A DNA stretch of 64,000 bases from Chrysogorgia sp. JL179-B06 (lineage: Eukaryota > Cnidaria > Anthozoa > Scleralcyonacea > Chrysogorgiidae). This document shows, piece after piece, positions 44,885 to 55,678 of this stretch. Below the pieces are notes generated by a model that saw only the letters and a list, made by a program, of their open reading frames with translations, ran no database searches and was not told where the DNA came from. Both the position numbers and the translations under genes were made by a program. Location of the stretch: NCBI GenBank assembly GCA_035772405.1, contig JAYKKM010000057.1:62001-126000 (forward strand), given 5' to 3'. How positions within the stretch are numbered: position 1 is the stretch's first letter; each line of letters starts with the position of its first letter.

Positions 44885-45300
44885 TAAAGTACTGCCACTA
44901 TCAGGTCTGAGGCACCAAAGGCAAAGACCAAAACATGAATTACACAATGGAACTAGTACGGAATACATGATTGCCAAAGAACAAAAACTGTCTAATTTGC
45001 GCAGATGTACAATCAGTTATGGTGATTCGGCAAACCCAGAGTCCGCTATCATTAAGCGCAAAAAAAACACAAAAGGTTTACAAAAAGCGTAGGCTGATCT
45101 CTTTCGACAGATATACCTAAGGCAAATCGAGTTTTTACTTAAGTCTAAACTTACGATTTGTATCTCGACAGATCCGTTGTGTTTTTAACATATAAAGATT
45201 TATTTATGTATACATGTGAGATTAATAGTATGTATGACATATCATTATAAGTAATACATAGACTCCTCTCATAATGTTGACCAATTTAAATATTCTTTTA
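44885..45300. other. No recognised gene
   Basis: Residual open frame to 45092 is lysine-rich and unrecognised (probably the out-of-frame end of the CXC region). The remainder is AT-rich. Confidence 0.4.
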
Positions 45301-45304
45301 TGAC

Positions 45305-45416
45305 ATTTATGTGCATCTAAATTAGCCTTTCTGGCCTCGCTTGTATGTCTGTAATTCAAAAGATCTTTGCTTCCGTACGAGGCTAGAAAGTCCAACTTAG
45401 ATGCACATAAAATAAT
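45305..45416. mobile_element. Foldback MITE family A, copy 2
   Basis: TTATGTGCATCTAAATTAGC at the left pairs with ATGCACATAAAATAAT at the right end. Internal sequence matches copy 1 (7976-8090) in inverted orientation, including the CTTTGCTTCC segment. Confidence 0.72.
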
Positions 45417-45940
45417 ATTTAAATTGTCTCCATTATGAAAGAGGTCTATGATTTGAGGGGAATTAGCGATTAAATTTCCACAAAGAAAAGGGAAAATTCG
45501 TAACTGAGCTAGTAACTGTAACTATTTGTAACTGAGCTAGTTTCAGCTAGTTTCAGTAGTGGATACCATAATGCATGTGTTGAACAGGGCACTTAATTTA
45601 CATTCGGTACGTGTCAGCAGAGATTGAACAGAGTAGGGGGAAAAGCATTCAATAAAAGAACAACTCACATTATGGCATCACATGCTTCACAGTAGTAGTC
45701 AGCTAGTTTCCTAATATCTTGAGTCTTTCTATCAATAGTTTAACGAAAAAATAAAAATTCCACAACCATATGTATTCCTTTGTGCAGCATTACATAATTT
45801 TTCAAATTATTAAATATTGATTTGAAGACTTATTAATTAGATTTTTTCCTTGAGGCAAATACTATTAATGTTAAACAGTACCAAACGAATTAGTGATTAT
45901 AAAATAACAAGTGAGCTACGCGTGTTCTGATTGGTCAATA

Positions 45941-45972
45941 CGCGTGTTTGGATAAGAGTATCCAAACACGGT
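45941..45972. repeat. Palindrome family B, short member
   Basis: CGTGTTTGGATA, a 4-base loop, then TATCCAAACACG. The same end sequence appears in 29841-29940 and 47086-47273. Probably a remnant of the larger palindrome. Confidence 0.6.
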
Positions 45973-46056
45973 AATTTTGAGGTCGAAAAGCAAATCACGC
46001 CGACCCATCATCGTTTTTAAACATTTATTAACATTCTATACATATGCACAATAACT

Positions 46057-46728
46057 ATAAATAAAATATAGCAATCTTCCCTGTTAATTTTCACAAGATT
46101 TTTCAAAAATAGGCCGAAATTATAAGCATTTAAAGTGGACAAAGCAACGCTAAAAGCGAACGAGAATTTCCATATAATTTGTGAGGGCGACGTTTACCTC
46201 ATTGAAAGTTTCAATAAAACCCCAAAACAGAACACTTTTGTAGATATAGTCCACCAAGAGAACATGGAAAAGGTGTAAAATGTTTATTTTACCCCTCGTC
46301 GGGCGCGATATTCACGAAGAAACCTGCATTCATTTTGTTCTTGTAGCCAACAAAAAATCACCGAATAACACTTGGGCAGTGAGAGAAAACCACAAATAAA
46401 ATATAGCAATCTTCCCTGTTAATTTTCACAATATTTTGCACAAATAGGCCGAAATTATAAGTATTTAAAGTGGACAAAGCAACGCTAAAGCGAACGAGAA
46501 TTCCAGTATAATTTGTAAGGGCGACGTTTACCTCATTGAAAGTTTCAATAAAACCCAAAAACACAACACTTTTATAGATATAGTCCACCAAGAGAACATG
46601 GAAAAGGTGTAAAATGTTTAATTTACCTCTCGTCGGGCAGGATATTCACGAAGAAACTATTCATTTTGTTCTTGTAGCCAACAAACAAATCACCGAACAA
46701 CACTTCGACAGTGAGAGAAAACCACAAA
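46057..46728. repeat. Tandem duplication of a 335-bp unit
   Basis: The segment AAATATAGCAATCTTCCCTG to GAGAGAAAACCAC recurs with an offset of 335 bases (46072 to 46407), with scattered mismatches and small gaps. No coding sequence is evident in either unit. Confidence 0.88.
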
Positions 46729-47085
46729 AAAGATTCTGTGTTGTAGAATATGAAGGCTAGGCAAACTCACAACATCACTTTACATCTGCAGCAATCCAAC
46801 ATAAATTTAAACGGCATATTTAAGCGATTAAATCCATCTGGAAATATCTTTTTCATCTTTCTAAGCATGTTTTCCTGATGTTTTTACCCTTCAAACTTAT
46901 TTTTGGCTGTCTGCTGTCGTCAGCATCATAAATCATAATAGAAAACCATCCATGATTGGCCAATTAGCTTAGAAGAACATGAAAGACTTGCCCTGATTGG
47001 TAGTTAACGGTTTTTGGGAGAATTGCAATGTTGATCTAATTATATTAATAACTTTTAGTGATATTTCTCTGTGGTTATTTTATAA

Positions 47086-47273
47086 AAGAAATACCTAATG
47101 GTTTTCCGTGTTTGGATACTCTGATCCAAACACTTGGGATGTTGCTCGACTTTCGAAAAGCTAAAAACACTCGCCTAGCGGCTCGTGTTTTTCTACGCTT
47201 TTCTCAAGTCTCGCAACATCCCGCGTGTTTGGATCAGAGTATCCAAACACGGAAAACCATTAGGTATTTCTTT
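47086..47273. repeat. Palindrome family B, long member
   Basis: Arms of about 85-90 bp: AAAGAAATACCTAATGGTTT and onward through CCGTGTTTGGATACTCTGAT pair with 47185-47273. The core is AACACTCGCCTAGCGGCTCG. An inner shorter palindrome uses the same CAAACAC word, as in copy 1. Confidence 0.85.
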
Positions 47274-47279
47274 AACGAA

Positions 47280-47800
47280 TGATGAATGAATGAATTGGAA
47301 TTATAAAAAATGGATGATTACTTTTTACTAATTTTTAACATGCACTGTCTAGGTTTGACATGGTAGAAATTGTAGGAAAGCGAAATCAGGAGCTTAACCT
47401 TTGTTTGGGTCATTTGGACTTCGAAATATACAAATTTTATTTTTTATATAATCTGAAACAAAATTCATTCTAGTTTCGAAAAACAACCAAGTAATCCCTT
47501 TCTGACCATCCGAAGTGCATATTTCGAACGTGTTTAACAGCCTCTTGTCATAAAATGATTTGTTCACTTTTCGTTTCCATGGCAACGATTTTGAATTTAT
47601 CGAAATTTCCACCGTTTTCTGCCCCAAAAACGAGCGAAAACTTCTTCCAATCTTACATGGGCCTGGTAACTAGCCTAGGGGATGATGTAATGCTTCACAA
47701 CTCAATTCTTTCATCCCCCTCTAATATAGACAGTTTAGTGAGAATATTATCGAGAGAAGCTGTTGCAAATTTGTCAAAATTGTGTTGTTTTATTAGTTTC
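47280..47800. other. No recognised gene
   Basis: Two overlapping open frames on opposite strands (47394-47627 minus, 47555-47812 plus) lack resemblance to known families. They may be part of the 5' region of the Mutator-like element. Confidence 0.4.
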
Positions 47801-47804
47801 TATT

Positions 47805-49430
47805 ATGCCTAAAGGTTGTAGAACTAGTGCAAAACATAGATCTAAGGGTGGAAGCCAAAATAAATCGAAATTTAAAGGAACTTCACGATGGAAACAGCCA
47901 AATCGACCAGCGAACCCATTGGCAGGGTAGGCACAAACATATCCCCCTTCGTTTGCTCCACGTTTGATCAACGAGTCTTCGCATGGTACTGATTGTGAGG
48001 TAGGAGAAACAGTGCTAGTACAAGAAAAAATACCCGAGACTAATCAAGAGAGAGTTTCAGCTTCGTATTGTGGATGGAGAATCCTACTCGATGAAACAAA
48101 TGTTACTCGACCCAAGCGTTCATCGCATGACGAAAAACCTGCAGAAGCAGAAGGTTATCGTCTCATTGACTTGGATAATCTAAAGGAGGTGATGAAACTG
48201 AACTCCTCACTTTACTTTGAATGCACAAAGTGTAAACAAAGGGTTCTTCTGAAGACAGGGAAAAAAGTTGCCAAGAAGACTTGTGCATTTGATTGCAACA
48301 GGAGGGCTACATATGCTGCTTTGTGAATCAGGAATTGGCCGTGAAGGTCTCGTCACAATATTCGAAATATTAAACTTGCCTCCACCTGTAACTGAAAAAT
48401 CTTTCCAACAGCACATCAAAGGCATCAACTCTTCTGCCAAAACTGTTTTGGAGCAAAAGCTCAATGAAGCTGGTGTGGAGCTGTGAAAGAAATTGGAAGA
48501 GGAAAATGGTGAACTTGATGACAACTCTGTAATCGACATTGCAGTTTCATTTGATGGTACCTGGAGTAAATGTGGTTTTACAGCTAACTATGGCATTGGC
48601 TTTGTTTTGTACCCAGAAACTGGTGGTAAAGTGCTTTATGTTGTCATTCTCTAGAAAGTATGTGAGATATGCAAACAAGCAAAGAAGCTGAAGGATCCTG
48701 AAACATTTCAGAAATGGGAAAGAGAACACAAAGCCAGTAGGTAGTGTGAAAAAAACTTTGAAGGATCTAGCTCAGCCATGGAAAAGGAGGCTGCAAAGAT
48801 CATGTGGGAGCGCTCTATCGAGAAACATGGATTCAGATACAAAGATCTAGTTTGCGATGGGGATAGCAAAGCATATGCTGTTTATGACGAATATGAGAAG
48901 ATGGACAAAAAAAGTGAATAATATCAAACTTGGCTAGAATCACCAGCTTACCAAAAATGGGAACAAAGTCACTTGAATGGTACAGCCGACTGCAACTGAG
49001 TAAATAAACTTGACTGCATTGGCCATGTTCAAAAGCGCATGGGAAAGAACCTGCTGAATATGGCCAAAGGAAAGAAACTTTCAGATGGCAAGCCAATTGG
49101 TGGAAGAGCTGGGAGACTTACAAGACCAACAATTGACAAACTTCAAAAGTACTATGGAAATGCCATTAGAGCTAATGTAGATAGGAAGGCTAAAACAAGG
49201 GATAAAGTTGATACACCTATAAATAACATGCAAATTAAGGGCTGTAAAAGCTTCTTTGTATCATTCTGTCTAGCTACCTGAGAAAGAGAGGCATCAGTGT
49301 TGTCCAATGAGCAAGGAATCTTGGTGCCCTTATCAGAAGGCCATTGCCAATGGACAAACTCCCAAAATGGAAAATATGGCACATCACATGGACCCGGTAC
49401 CGGGGGAGTCAAATACAGGACCTGTGGCAA
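47805..49430 (+). pseudogene. Mutator-like transposase relic
   Basis: ATG at 47805 begins MPKGCRTSAKHRSKGGSQNK. After one in-frame stop (near 47928) comes YCGWRILLDETNVTRP and the zinc-binding FECTKCKQRVLLKTGKK. A frameshift leads to IGREGLVTIFEILNLPPPVT, then IAVSFDGTWSKCGF (first D), EICKQAKKL, YKDLVCDGDSKAYAV (second D), CIGHVQKRMGKNLLNMAK, KLSDGKPIGGRAGRLT, and finally CCPMSKESWCPYQKAIANG. This is the order in the Mutator-like transposase domain common in invertebrate genomes. Several stops (48484, 48652, 48742, 48919, 48998) make it inactive. It ends where a BEL/Pao fragment begins. Confidence 0.85.
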
Positions 49431-49439
49431 TCTGAACCC

Positions 49440-51390
49440 GTCTTGGCTACGTCAGGTGGCCCTCTTCATCTAGATATTCCAGATAAGAAGCAAGTCGCAT
49501 CCAATCTAAGCTTAGCGCATGCAATGAAAACAGAATGTTTCACACTACCACCGGATCCTGCCACCCCAGATTTAGCCTTGAAAGAAGAGTTGTCTGATTC
49601 TTTGGACAGTGTTGTAGCAATTGATGAGATTATCTGTTGGATCGACTCGCAAGTGGTATTATGGTGGATCAGAGGGAAAGGAAAACAATATAAACAGTTC
49701 GTGCAGAATAGAGTATCTCAAATAAGAAGCTTGTGGAGCTAGCAGTGCTGGCGATATTGTCCTACAGATAAAAACCCGAGTGATATTGCATCTAGAGGAG
49801 CAAAATGTTCAGAGCTGGCAACTAATCGTCTATGGTGGAACGGTCCACAATTCCTGATGGAAGAAAGAACTCAATGGCCAGCCAACATCAGTTGCAGACG
49901 TCAAGCGTGAAGAAAGGAGTAAGATAATTTGAACACTCTTGTCTCTGCGAATTCTCATCATTCCAGCATTGGGAATGTCATCCAGTGTGAAACATTCAGC
50001 AATCTTGATAAACTTCTTCGTGTCACTGCCCTCGTTCTTAGATTTATCGAGAACATTAAAAATCTAGATCCCAGAGTTGACCAGCTTGCCATAACCCTAG
50101 AAGAGATCAAATCAGCAAAGATCCTCTGGCATAAGGATGCACAGCTTCACCTCGAGGAATACAAGCAAGTGAAGGAGTCATTGGGCGTTTTTCAAGATGA
50201 AGATGGAGTCCTCCGCTGCAAAGGTAGAATTCATAATTCGTTACCATATTCCACAAAGTTCCTGATATTACTACCAAGAAACTAAGAAAGCATCATTATA
50301 CAAGGTTGGTGATCCTCCACTGCCACGAATTAGTCAAGCACAATGGGGTTCGAGAAACGCTTACTGAGCTACGATCGAACTATTGGATTATCAAGGGACG
50401 TCAAACCGTTAAAAGTCTCATATCAAGATGTGTTATCTGTAAGAAATTATCGGGAAAGGCCTACCAAGGACAACCAACACCTCCTCTCCCAGATTTCAGA
50501 GTCGCTGAAGATCCAGCATTTTCCAGAATAGGCATCGATTTCGCCGGTCCCCTGTACGTGAAGGACATCTATCAAGGAAGTCAGATGCACAAGAGTTGCA
50601 TCGCAGTTTTTACATGTGCAAGTACCAGAGCTATTCATCTAGAACTAGTTCTGGATTTAACTGCTATTTCATTTCTACGAGCTTTCAAGAGATTCATTGG
50701 AAGAAGGGGACTACCCTCTGTCGTTGACGCGAAACTTAAAAACTTTTCCATTCAGAGAAACATTTCCTGGAAGTTCAATGCACCAACCGCGGTTGAAACC
50801 AGGATAGTCTCCAGCTCTTCATATGTTAGTTTGGCATTGCCGGTTACTTTCTTGTAACTCTTCTTCACGAGCTTTATGCAAATCTCGAAAAATCCTCCCC
50901 ACCAACTAAGGGTCTGGAATTCAGCACTCCTTCAATTTCAATAGGAGTGCCGAATTCCAGACCACTAACCTATGTCTACGATGAGTTAACAGAGTCTCCA
51001 CGTACTCCATCCTGTCTTGATTGGACGACGAGTGTTGCAACAACCCACACCGTGGAAACCTATTTTGGAGAAGACTACGTCACTGACTCTTGGCAAAAAA
51101 GCATGCTATTTGGAACAGATATTGTGACATTTTCGCGATCGTTGGAAGAAGGAATACCTGGCAGGAATTCGAGAATACAGAAGTTGCAAACCAACATGCC
51201 GGTAAGAAGCATCAAGATGGGAGATCTGGTCCACATCCAACAAGACAAAGCACCAAGATTGCGGTGGCGGTTGGGAAGAGTGACGAAGTTATACCAACTC
51301 TGGACCATTTCATGTGAGTCACTCACATCAGATGACCCATCCAGAAGCTTTACCCACTGGAAGTGCAGAGCGAAGAAGGAAATCAACTAG
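49440..51390 (+). pseudogene. BEL/Pao pol: RNase H end, integrase, DUF5641
   Basis: Frames change near 49740, 49925 and 50285. The integrase second aspartate is lost: where SDNAKTF is usual the sequence reads VDAKLKNF. After RNISWKFN the coding order breaks because about 130 bp are inverted (see the fold-back entry). The final frame runs from NSRPLTYVYDELTE through DUF5641 to 51390, with another shift near 51290. Integrase would insert the reverse-transcribed copy. This copy cannot. Confidence 0.82.
50780..50966. repeat. Inverted segment and fold-back inside BEL integrase
   Basis: On the minus strand 50780-50925 encodes the expected integrase tail ([34 protein letters not shown]), opposite to the rest of pol. 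Next to it GGTCTGGAATTCAGCACTCC (50911-50930) is mirrored by GGAGTGCCGAATTCCAGACC at 50945-50964. Confidence 0.78.
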
Positions 51391-51508
51391 CTCGGTTGAA
51401 CTCAGAAGTAAAGATTACGCCTGTAATGGACGAATCTATTCCGTTGTTAGAAAGTAAGAGTATCTGTTTTCTCACTCAATGATTGATTTCATCAATCAGG
51501 GGGGAGAA

Positions 51509-51700
51509 TGTTGAAATTGTGATGAACGAACACGTGATTATGATGTCAGAGACCTCGACGGGGGGTCTGAAGTCGAGTACGAGTCGAATGATTTGGATCT
51601 GTTATTATTCTATCGAGTATAGTTTCTGTGGAACCAAGTCTGAGTTTATTATTAAAGAGTCAAAGAGTATAGTTCTATCGAGTATAGTCGTATTATAACA
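51509..51700 (+). repeat. BEL/Pao 3' LTR
   Basis: Follows the polypurine tract at once, begins TGTTGAAATTGTGATG and ends ATTATAACA (TG...CA). About 192 bp, within the usual range for BEL. Contains two copies of TATCGAGTATAGT. Confidence 0.65.
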
Positions 51701-51770
51701 AGTTCAATCAACTTATCTAAATAACAAAGGGTGCAAATGTTTTTTAACTAAAGCTTATAACCTATACAGT

Positions 51771-52230
51771 TTAGATAGAAATGTTCTCTTTCCCAGCATT
51801 GCTTACAAACGTGATAGGAAATTCGGTTTCTTTCTTCTCAGTTGTTCTCAGTTCAATTGGAAACAATCTCTGCAATGGTCTCTTGAGTTTCATTGGGTTT
51901 CCACTCTTGTCGATAACTCGAACGACCACGGATCGAACAATATCATCTTTACCAACTAACAAACGCTCGACTCTTCCCATATTCCAATTCAACCTTTTCG
52001 ACTTATCTTCATATGCACACACCACGTCGCCAACGTTAATGGTAGGACCTCTCTTTTCTCTTGGTCGATGATGTTCTCTTAATTGCGTCAAGTAATCTCT
52101 CTGCCAAGTCCTCCAAAATTGCTGTAACATAGTTTAAGTACTTCTGTTGTCTAGAAACAAGACCAGAGTTTGCAAGACCATCTTTCCAGTAATTTGGTAC
52201 ACTAATCTCAAGTGTTTCGATAACAAGCAA
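51771..52230 (-). pseudogene. Second BEL/Pao fragment: DUF5641 region
   Basis: Minus strand: NYWKDGLANSGLVSRQQKYL in one frame, then FWRTWQRDYLTQLREHHRPR, VGDVVCAYEDKSKRLNWNMG and KRPLQRLFPIEL in the next. This is the C-terminal end of pol from a BEL/Pao lineage different from the one at 49.4-51.7 kb. One frameshift near 52080. No LTR is adjacent in the window. Confidence 0.82.
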
Positions 52231-52235
52231 TATAA

Positions 52236-52480
52236 ATCTTAGTCATCAGATGGAATTAAATCAGAAGAAGTGAATTCATTTTCAGCTTCCTGTAGGTCAG
52301 AGTTATCAAAAATATAAAGCTTGTCAGGGATACATGGGATGTTTGATATCTAGAGGTGCAGATATAATGGCTACCCCAGTTGTCTTTCACTTCATTAAAG
52401 GAGCAGTGTCGCCGTCTTCGCATCTTTTTTGCGCATAACAAACAATAGTCGGAAATTGGCGGAAATCGCTCGGTCCCTAT
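52236..52480. other. Putative upstream region of the CXC gene
   Basis: No coding motif. Contains GGCGGAAATCG and CCGCCATT close to the first exon. The promoter cannot be placed precisely. Confidence 0.3.
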
Positions 52481-52489
52481 AATCCGCCA

Positions 52490-52944
52490 TTGTTTTGAAG
52501 CTTTGTAATGAATCTGAGGTAAGTCAAAATATACATATTTATATTTTTTGTAAAGCAATACAGATCTAATTGAACAATATGATATCTTGATTTACATAGG
52601 CAAATCGTTTTGATTGCAAGTGTTCTTGCAGCGTAAAAAGGAAGGAAAATGGAACCCGAGGTTGTCCGTGCAAGGGTAGAAATATGGCGTGTTCGGCGGA
52701 ATGTCGTTGTGGTCACGTGCAAAACCTTGCCAAAATAAGGTAAAACTATCTAAACTTTTCTATATTTACAACTTTGTTTATATTCTTTGAGGGGTTATTA
52801 CATAATTTGTCTGATTTTGGTACAGGGAACGGCCGATAAACCTGAAAGAGAACGCGAAAGCCGGGGAAGACGAAAAACAGCAGGGAATGCAAGACAAGGT
52901 TTTCACCTTACCCACGTGCCTACAGAGTCGGAGGAAATGTAAAG
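52490..52944 (+). CDS. CXC-type cysteine-rich gene, three exons visible
   Basis: Exon a ends at 52518 (ESE, donor GAG|GTAAGT). Exon b is 52600-52739 (acceptor TTTACATAG, donor AAG|GTAAAA). Exon c is 52826-52944 (acceptor TTGGTACAG, donor AAAG|GTAACG). Phases agree at both junctions and no stop interrupts. Exon b encodes ANRFDCKCSCSVKRKENG, then GCPCKGRNMACSAECRCG, a C-x-C zinc-binding pattern like that in CXC/tesmin-type domains and similar to the relic at 44.7 kb. Exon c is lysine- and glutamate-rich. Introns are only 81 and 86 bp. The start of the gene and further exons were not identified. It may be a live host gene or a domesticated family member. Confidence 0.6.
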
Positions 52945-52949
52945 GTAAC

Positions 52950-53385
52950 GCTTTTAATGTTGTACTTTAAAATAATTAGTTTCCTTATAAAGAACTATTA
53001 CGCTTGGAATACACAGAACACAAAATGACATACAGCAACATACACAACCATACATACACCAACCTGAAAGGCATTCGCTTTGGTGTGTAGACCAAGCTAA
53101 GGCTGTTGGCACATTCGATGCTACCAGTGTGCCTGCAAAAATGAAATATAATCACATATTGTAATTGCCTTAGATTAACCCCCATTAAAAGACTGATGGC
53201 CAGGCCACCTTGGATTTTACTCTGGCCAATATAATTATATCAGAATATTCACCCAGGTGGACAGCCATGCAGGAAGCATTCTGCCTTCAATTTCCTAAGA
53301 GGTTATTTTTTATTTACCCAAATTCTTAATGGTATAAACCATTATTTACCTGAATCGTGTATAATACTGGAAGCTGGCAGCAGTA
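52950..53385. other. No recognised gene
   Basis: AT-rich sequence. It could be the next intron of the CXC gene. No further exon was recognised. Confidence 0.4.
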
Positions 53386-53389
53386 TAGT

Positions 53390-53590
53390 ATTTGGGGGTA
53401 CCAGCGCATTTTTCCATTCGAGTGTCTCAACTTATCTATCTGGTGGTGACGGCACATTTTTCATTTTGAGTTTCTATATATACTAACCTGGGCAAATATA
53501 TGGAACACTCAAAAGTGAAAAATGTGCCGTCACCACCAGATAGGTTGAGACACTCAAATGGAAAAAGTTCGCTGTTACCACCAAATACGA
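53390..53590. mobile_element. Foldback element with ~85-bp arms
   Basis: TATTTGGGGGTACCAGCGCA to 53475 pairs with 53506-53590 (its core is GGTGGTGACGGCACATTTTTC against GAAAAATGTGCCGTCACCACC). The loop is about 30 bp. Few mismatches. No ORF inside. Confidence 0.8.
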
Positions 53591-53654
53591 GACTACTAAC
53601 AGGTGATGTGTCGCATGGTTTGGAGGGTCCGAGATATGTCTCAGTTCGTGGGCT

Positions 53655-53900
53655 GCAGGATGAGGGACGTAGACGTGTCGTTAGACGTGGCCCTGTTGTG
53701 GGTAGAGGTGTCGCCAGACGTGACCCTGTTGTGGGTGTCGCTAGGCACGACCCTGTTGTAGGTTCTGCTGTGGACTGCCATGGTTCAGCCGTGTGTATAG
53801 TTTTTAGGTCCCATGTGTTTTTTTTAGGTCCAATTTGTGGAAACCGTATATTAGGTTTTTTGTGACTGCCATGGCTCAGCCGTGTAGGACCTGTTGGTTG
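53655..53900. repeat. Short degenerate minisatellite
   Basis: Successive copies of a unit close to GTCGC.AG.C.TGACCCTGTTGTGGGT occur from 53670 to 53775. GACTGCCATGG.TCAGCCGTGT then occurs twice (53772 and 53864). An open frame across it gives an Arg/Val repeat peptide, but that looks like a by-product of the repeats. Confidence 0.55.
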
Positions 53901-54113
53901 GTATTAAATTGGTTAAATTTGAAAAGTACGTCAGAACATTATATTGGTTTTCGTTAGTTTTGGTATTTTTATGGCGCCGTGACTAAATAAGTCGGAGACA
54001 GTGGTTTTGTAAATATTTTATTAAAACTACATGCTAATGAGAACAGCTTTACATAGCTTCGGAAGTTACTTTGCGATTCTCGCTTTAGGAAGTCTAAAAT
54101 GTGGTTACATCAC

Positions 54114-54325
54114 TTGGAATATATAATGACCGACACAGCTGTGTCGTTTATTGCGCAATCTTAGATAACACGTGTTGTATGAAAGAAATATGGCGTAGTG
54201 ACACAGCTGTGTCGTTTGTTGCGCAATAAATAAAGTGGCGTGACCACTTGGAATATATAATGACCGACACAGCTGTGTCGTTTGTTGCGCAATCCTCGTC
54301 GTGGCGCAGATGTGTCGCTTGTTAT
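54114..54325. repeat. Palindromic iteron-like repeats (GACACAGCTGTGTC x3)
   Basis: The 14-bp perfect palindrome GACACAGCTGTGTC occurs at 54132, 54200 and 54266 (the middle copy as GACACAGCTGTGTC from 54200), each followed by GTTT.TTGCGCAAT. The surrounding words ACTTGGAATATATAATGACC recur at 54114 and 54248. A weaker GCAGATGTGTCG follows at 54303. Spacing is 66-68 bp. They lie just downstream of the two-part minus-strand ORF. They could be protein-binding sites or a terminal region. Confidence 0.85.
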
Positions 54326-55170
54326 ATTTTACAAGCGTCGCAAGTGCAATCTACTTCATGTGTCCAAGGTAGTGCCGCCTCTTTGTGACTGTTAAAATAA
54401 CTCGCAACAGCATTGCCATTCTTTACAAACCATATAAATGGTAGCTTACACCTCAACACCTTCTTATAAGTGGAGAAAAGCTTGTAAAACTTTCTAAGTT
54501 GCCGCGCTCGCGTCTGTCTGACTTCACATTGTAAATTAACCCAATTATCGAACGTGCCTGAGACTTGCTTCCTACTCTTTTCCTCTTGAAACTTATCAAA
54601 CGCACGACTGAGCCACATTCCATATACAAATGCGTTTTGAATAACATAGTTATCAATCGTTTTAAAAGAGTGCTCACATTGCTTGATATGACCTTCGTAC
54701 TCAGCTAAAGAGACTTCACCCTCTGGAAACACATTTGGGACATCAAACTGCACTCTCTCTTCTCTGATGTAACTCTCTCTCATCTCATGGATAAGTGAAA
54801 CAGCGTCACACTCAATCGAAGCCGCAGAACGCTTCTTTCGTTTTGGTTCCACGGGTGTTTCGCATAATAGTTGTGGGACACTCGGCGACCCACATGTGTC
54901 AGGTCAATCTTTGAGAACTGCTTTAGCTTCGTCAGGTTTACTGTCGTTAAGTAGTTCCACGGCGTGGTCTCGCTGTTGACAGCAACTTGAATATAGCTTC
55001 ATCCAATAGTCTGCGAATATTTGAACTCTCTCGTTCATAAAGGCCACATTTTGATGGTAGAAACCGTCTATGATCTCCACATCTACGTCTCCCTCATAAC
55101 CAGTGTCGAATGTACATTCCAAGTCTAAGTCATCCACCAAATCAGACAAACCAGTCTCACTTTCAGCCAT
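54322..55170 (-). CDS. Unrecognised protein, one frame split by a single TGA
   Basis: ATG at 55170 opens 88 codons (MAESETGLSDLVDDLDLECT..., very acidic). A TGA (54906-54904) stops it, and the same frame then stays open for 193 more codons to a stop at 54322. The second part has a basic stretch EPKRKKRSAAS, a helical region VQFDVPNVFPEGEVSLAEYE, GMWLSRAFDKFQEEK, FDNWVNLQCEVRQTRARQLR and a cysteine end CTCDACK. Segment G-x-W-L ... F-x-x-W-V ... A-R-x-L-R recalls short DNA-binding or replication-associated helical domains, but no family is assigned. GC content is higher than the surroundings. The neighbour at 55.7-56.2 kb is on the same strand. Confidence 0.55.
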
Positions 55171-55174
55171 CTTA

Positions 55175-55675
55175 ACGATTATGCTGAGTCAAAGTCTTGA
55201 GTTAGTTTTATAGTCGACGACTTCCCTGCAGGGAGAGTCTCTGGGAGAGTCAGGGAAAGTCCGTGGGGAAATCCTGTTTTATACAGTGTGTCGAAAAAGC
55301 AAAACTGGACGGGCATAAAATTAGTTAGTGTTGGCTCAGAGGGGTCTAGGTGTCTCAGAGGGGTCTAGGTGTTTCGAACTACTACAACACTATGAGTTGT
55401 TTGAAAGGAGTGTTAATCTTGTGCCGGACACACACCCTACGTGTGGGGACTTACTAGGGAGAGTCCCTGGGGAAATCCCGTTTTGTACGTGCGACGATTT
55501 ACTAACATTAATGAATACATTAGTTATTCATTAACGATTCGCAGACGACATAAATTAGTGATGGAGCTTGTATGTCTGATACGAAATGCTGCTGGTTTGT
55601 GTAAACTCTTCGTTCGATTTTCTCGGCCGAGATCGTTTGATGTCTTTAGGATTTTCGACGAATGTGAACGCTTAC
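55175..55675. other. Spacer between the two unknown genes, with repeats
   Basis: CTCAGAGGGGTCTAGGTGT is repeated in tandem at 55335-55373. GGGAGAGTC(C)CTGGGGAAATCC.GTTTT.TAC is present at about 55252-55295 and again at 55458-55489. These direct repeats lie upstream of the 55170 start and may be regulatory. Short plus-strand frames here are not supported. Confidence 0.6.
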
Positions 55676-55678
55676 ACG

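Larger units (their letters stand above)
49440..51700 (+). mobile_element. BEL/Pao retrotransposon, 3' part with LTR
   Basis: Contains the end of RNase H ([31 protein letters not shown]), integrase H2C2 zinc finger ([20 protein letters not shown]...ISRCVICKK), integrase core ([21 protein letters not shown]) and the C-terminal DUF5641 region (SIKMGDLVHIQQDKAPRLRW). A purine tract GGGGGGAGAA precedes an LTR. The 5' half (gag, protease, RT) is absent. Confidence 0.85.

Noticed and set aside
46358..46591. Minus-strand open frame in the tandem duplication
   Set aside because: The equivalent frame in the other 335-bp unit is broken and no motif is present.
53500..53865. 121-codon open frame with Arg/Val repeats
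   Set aside because: It runs over a foldback arm and a degenerate minisatellite; repetitive peptide is explained by the DNA repeats.
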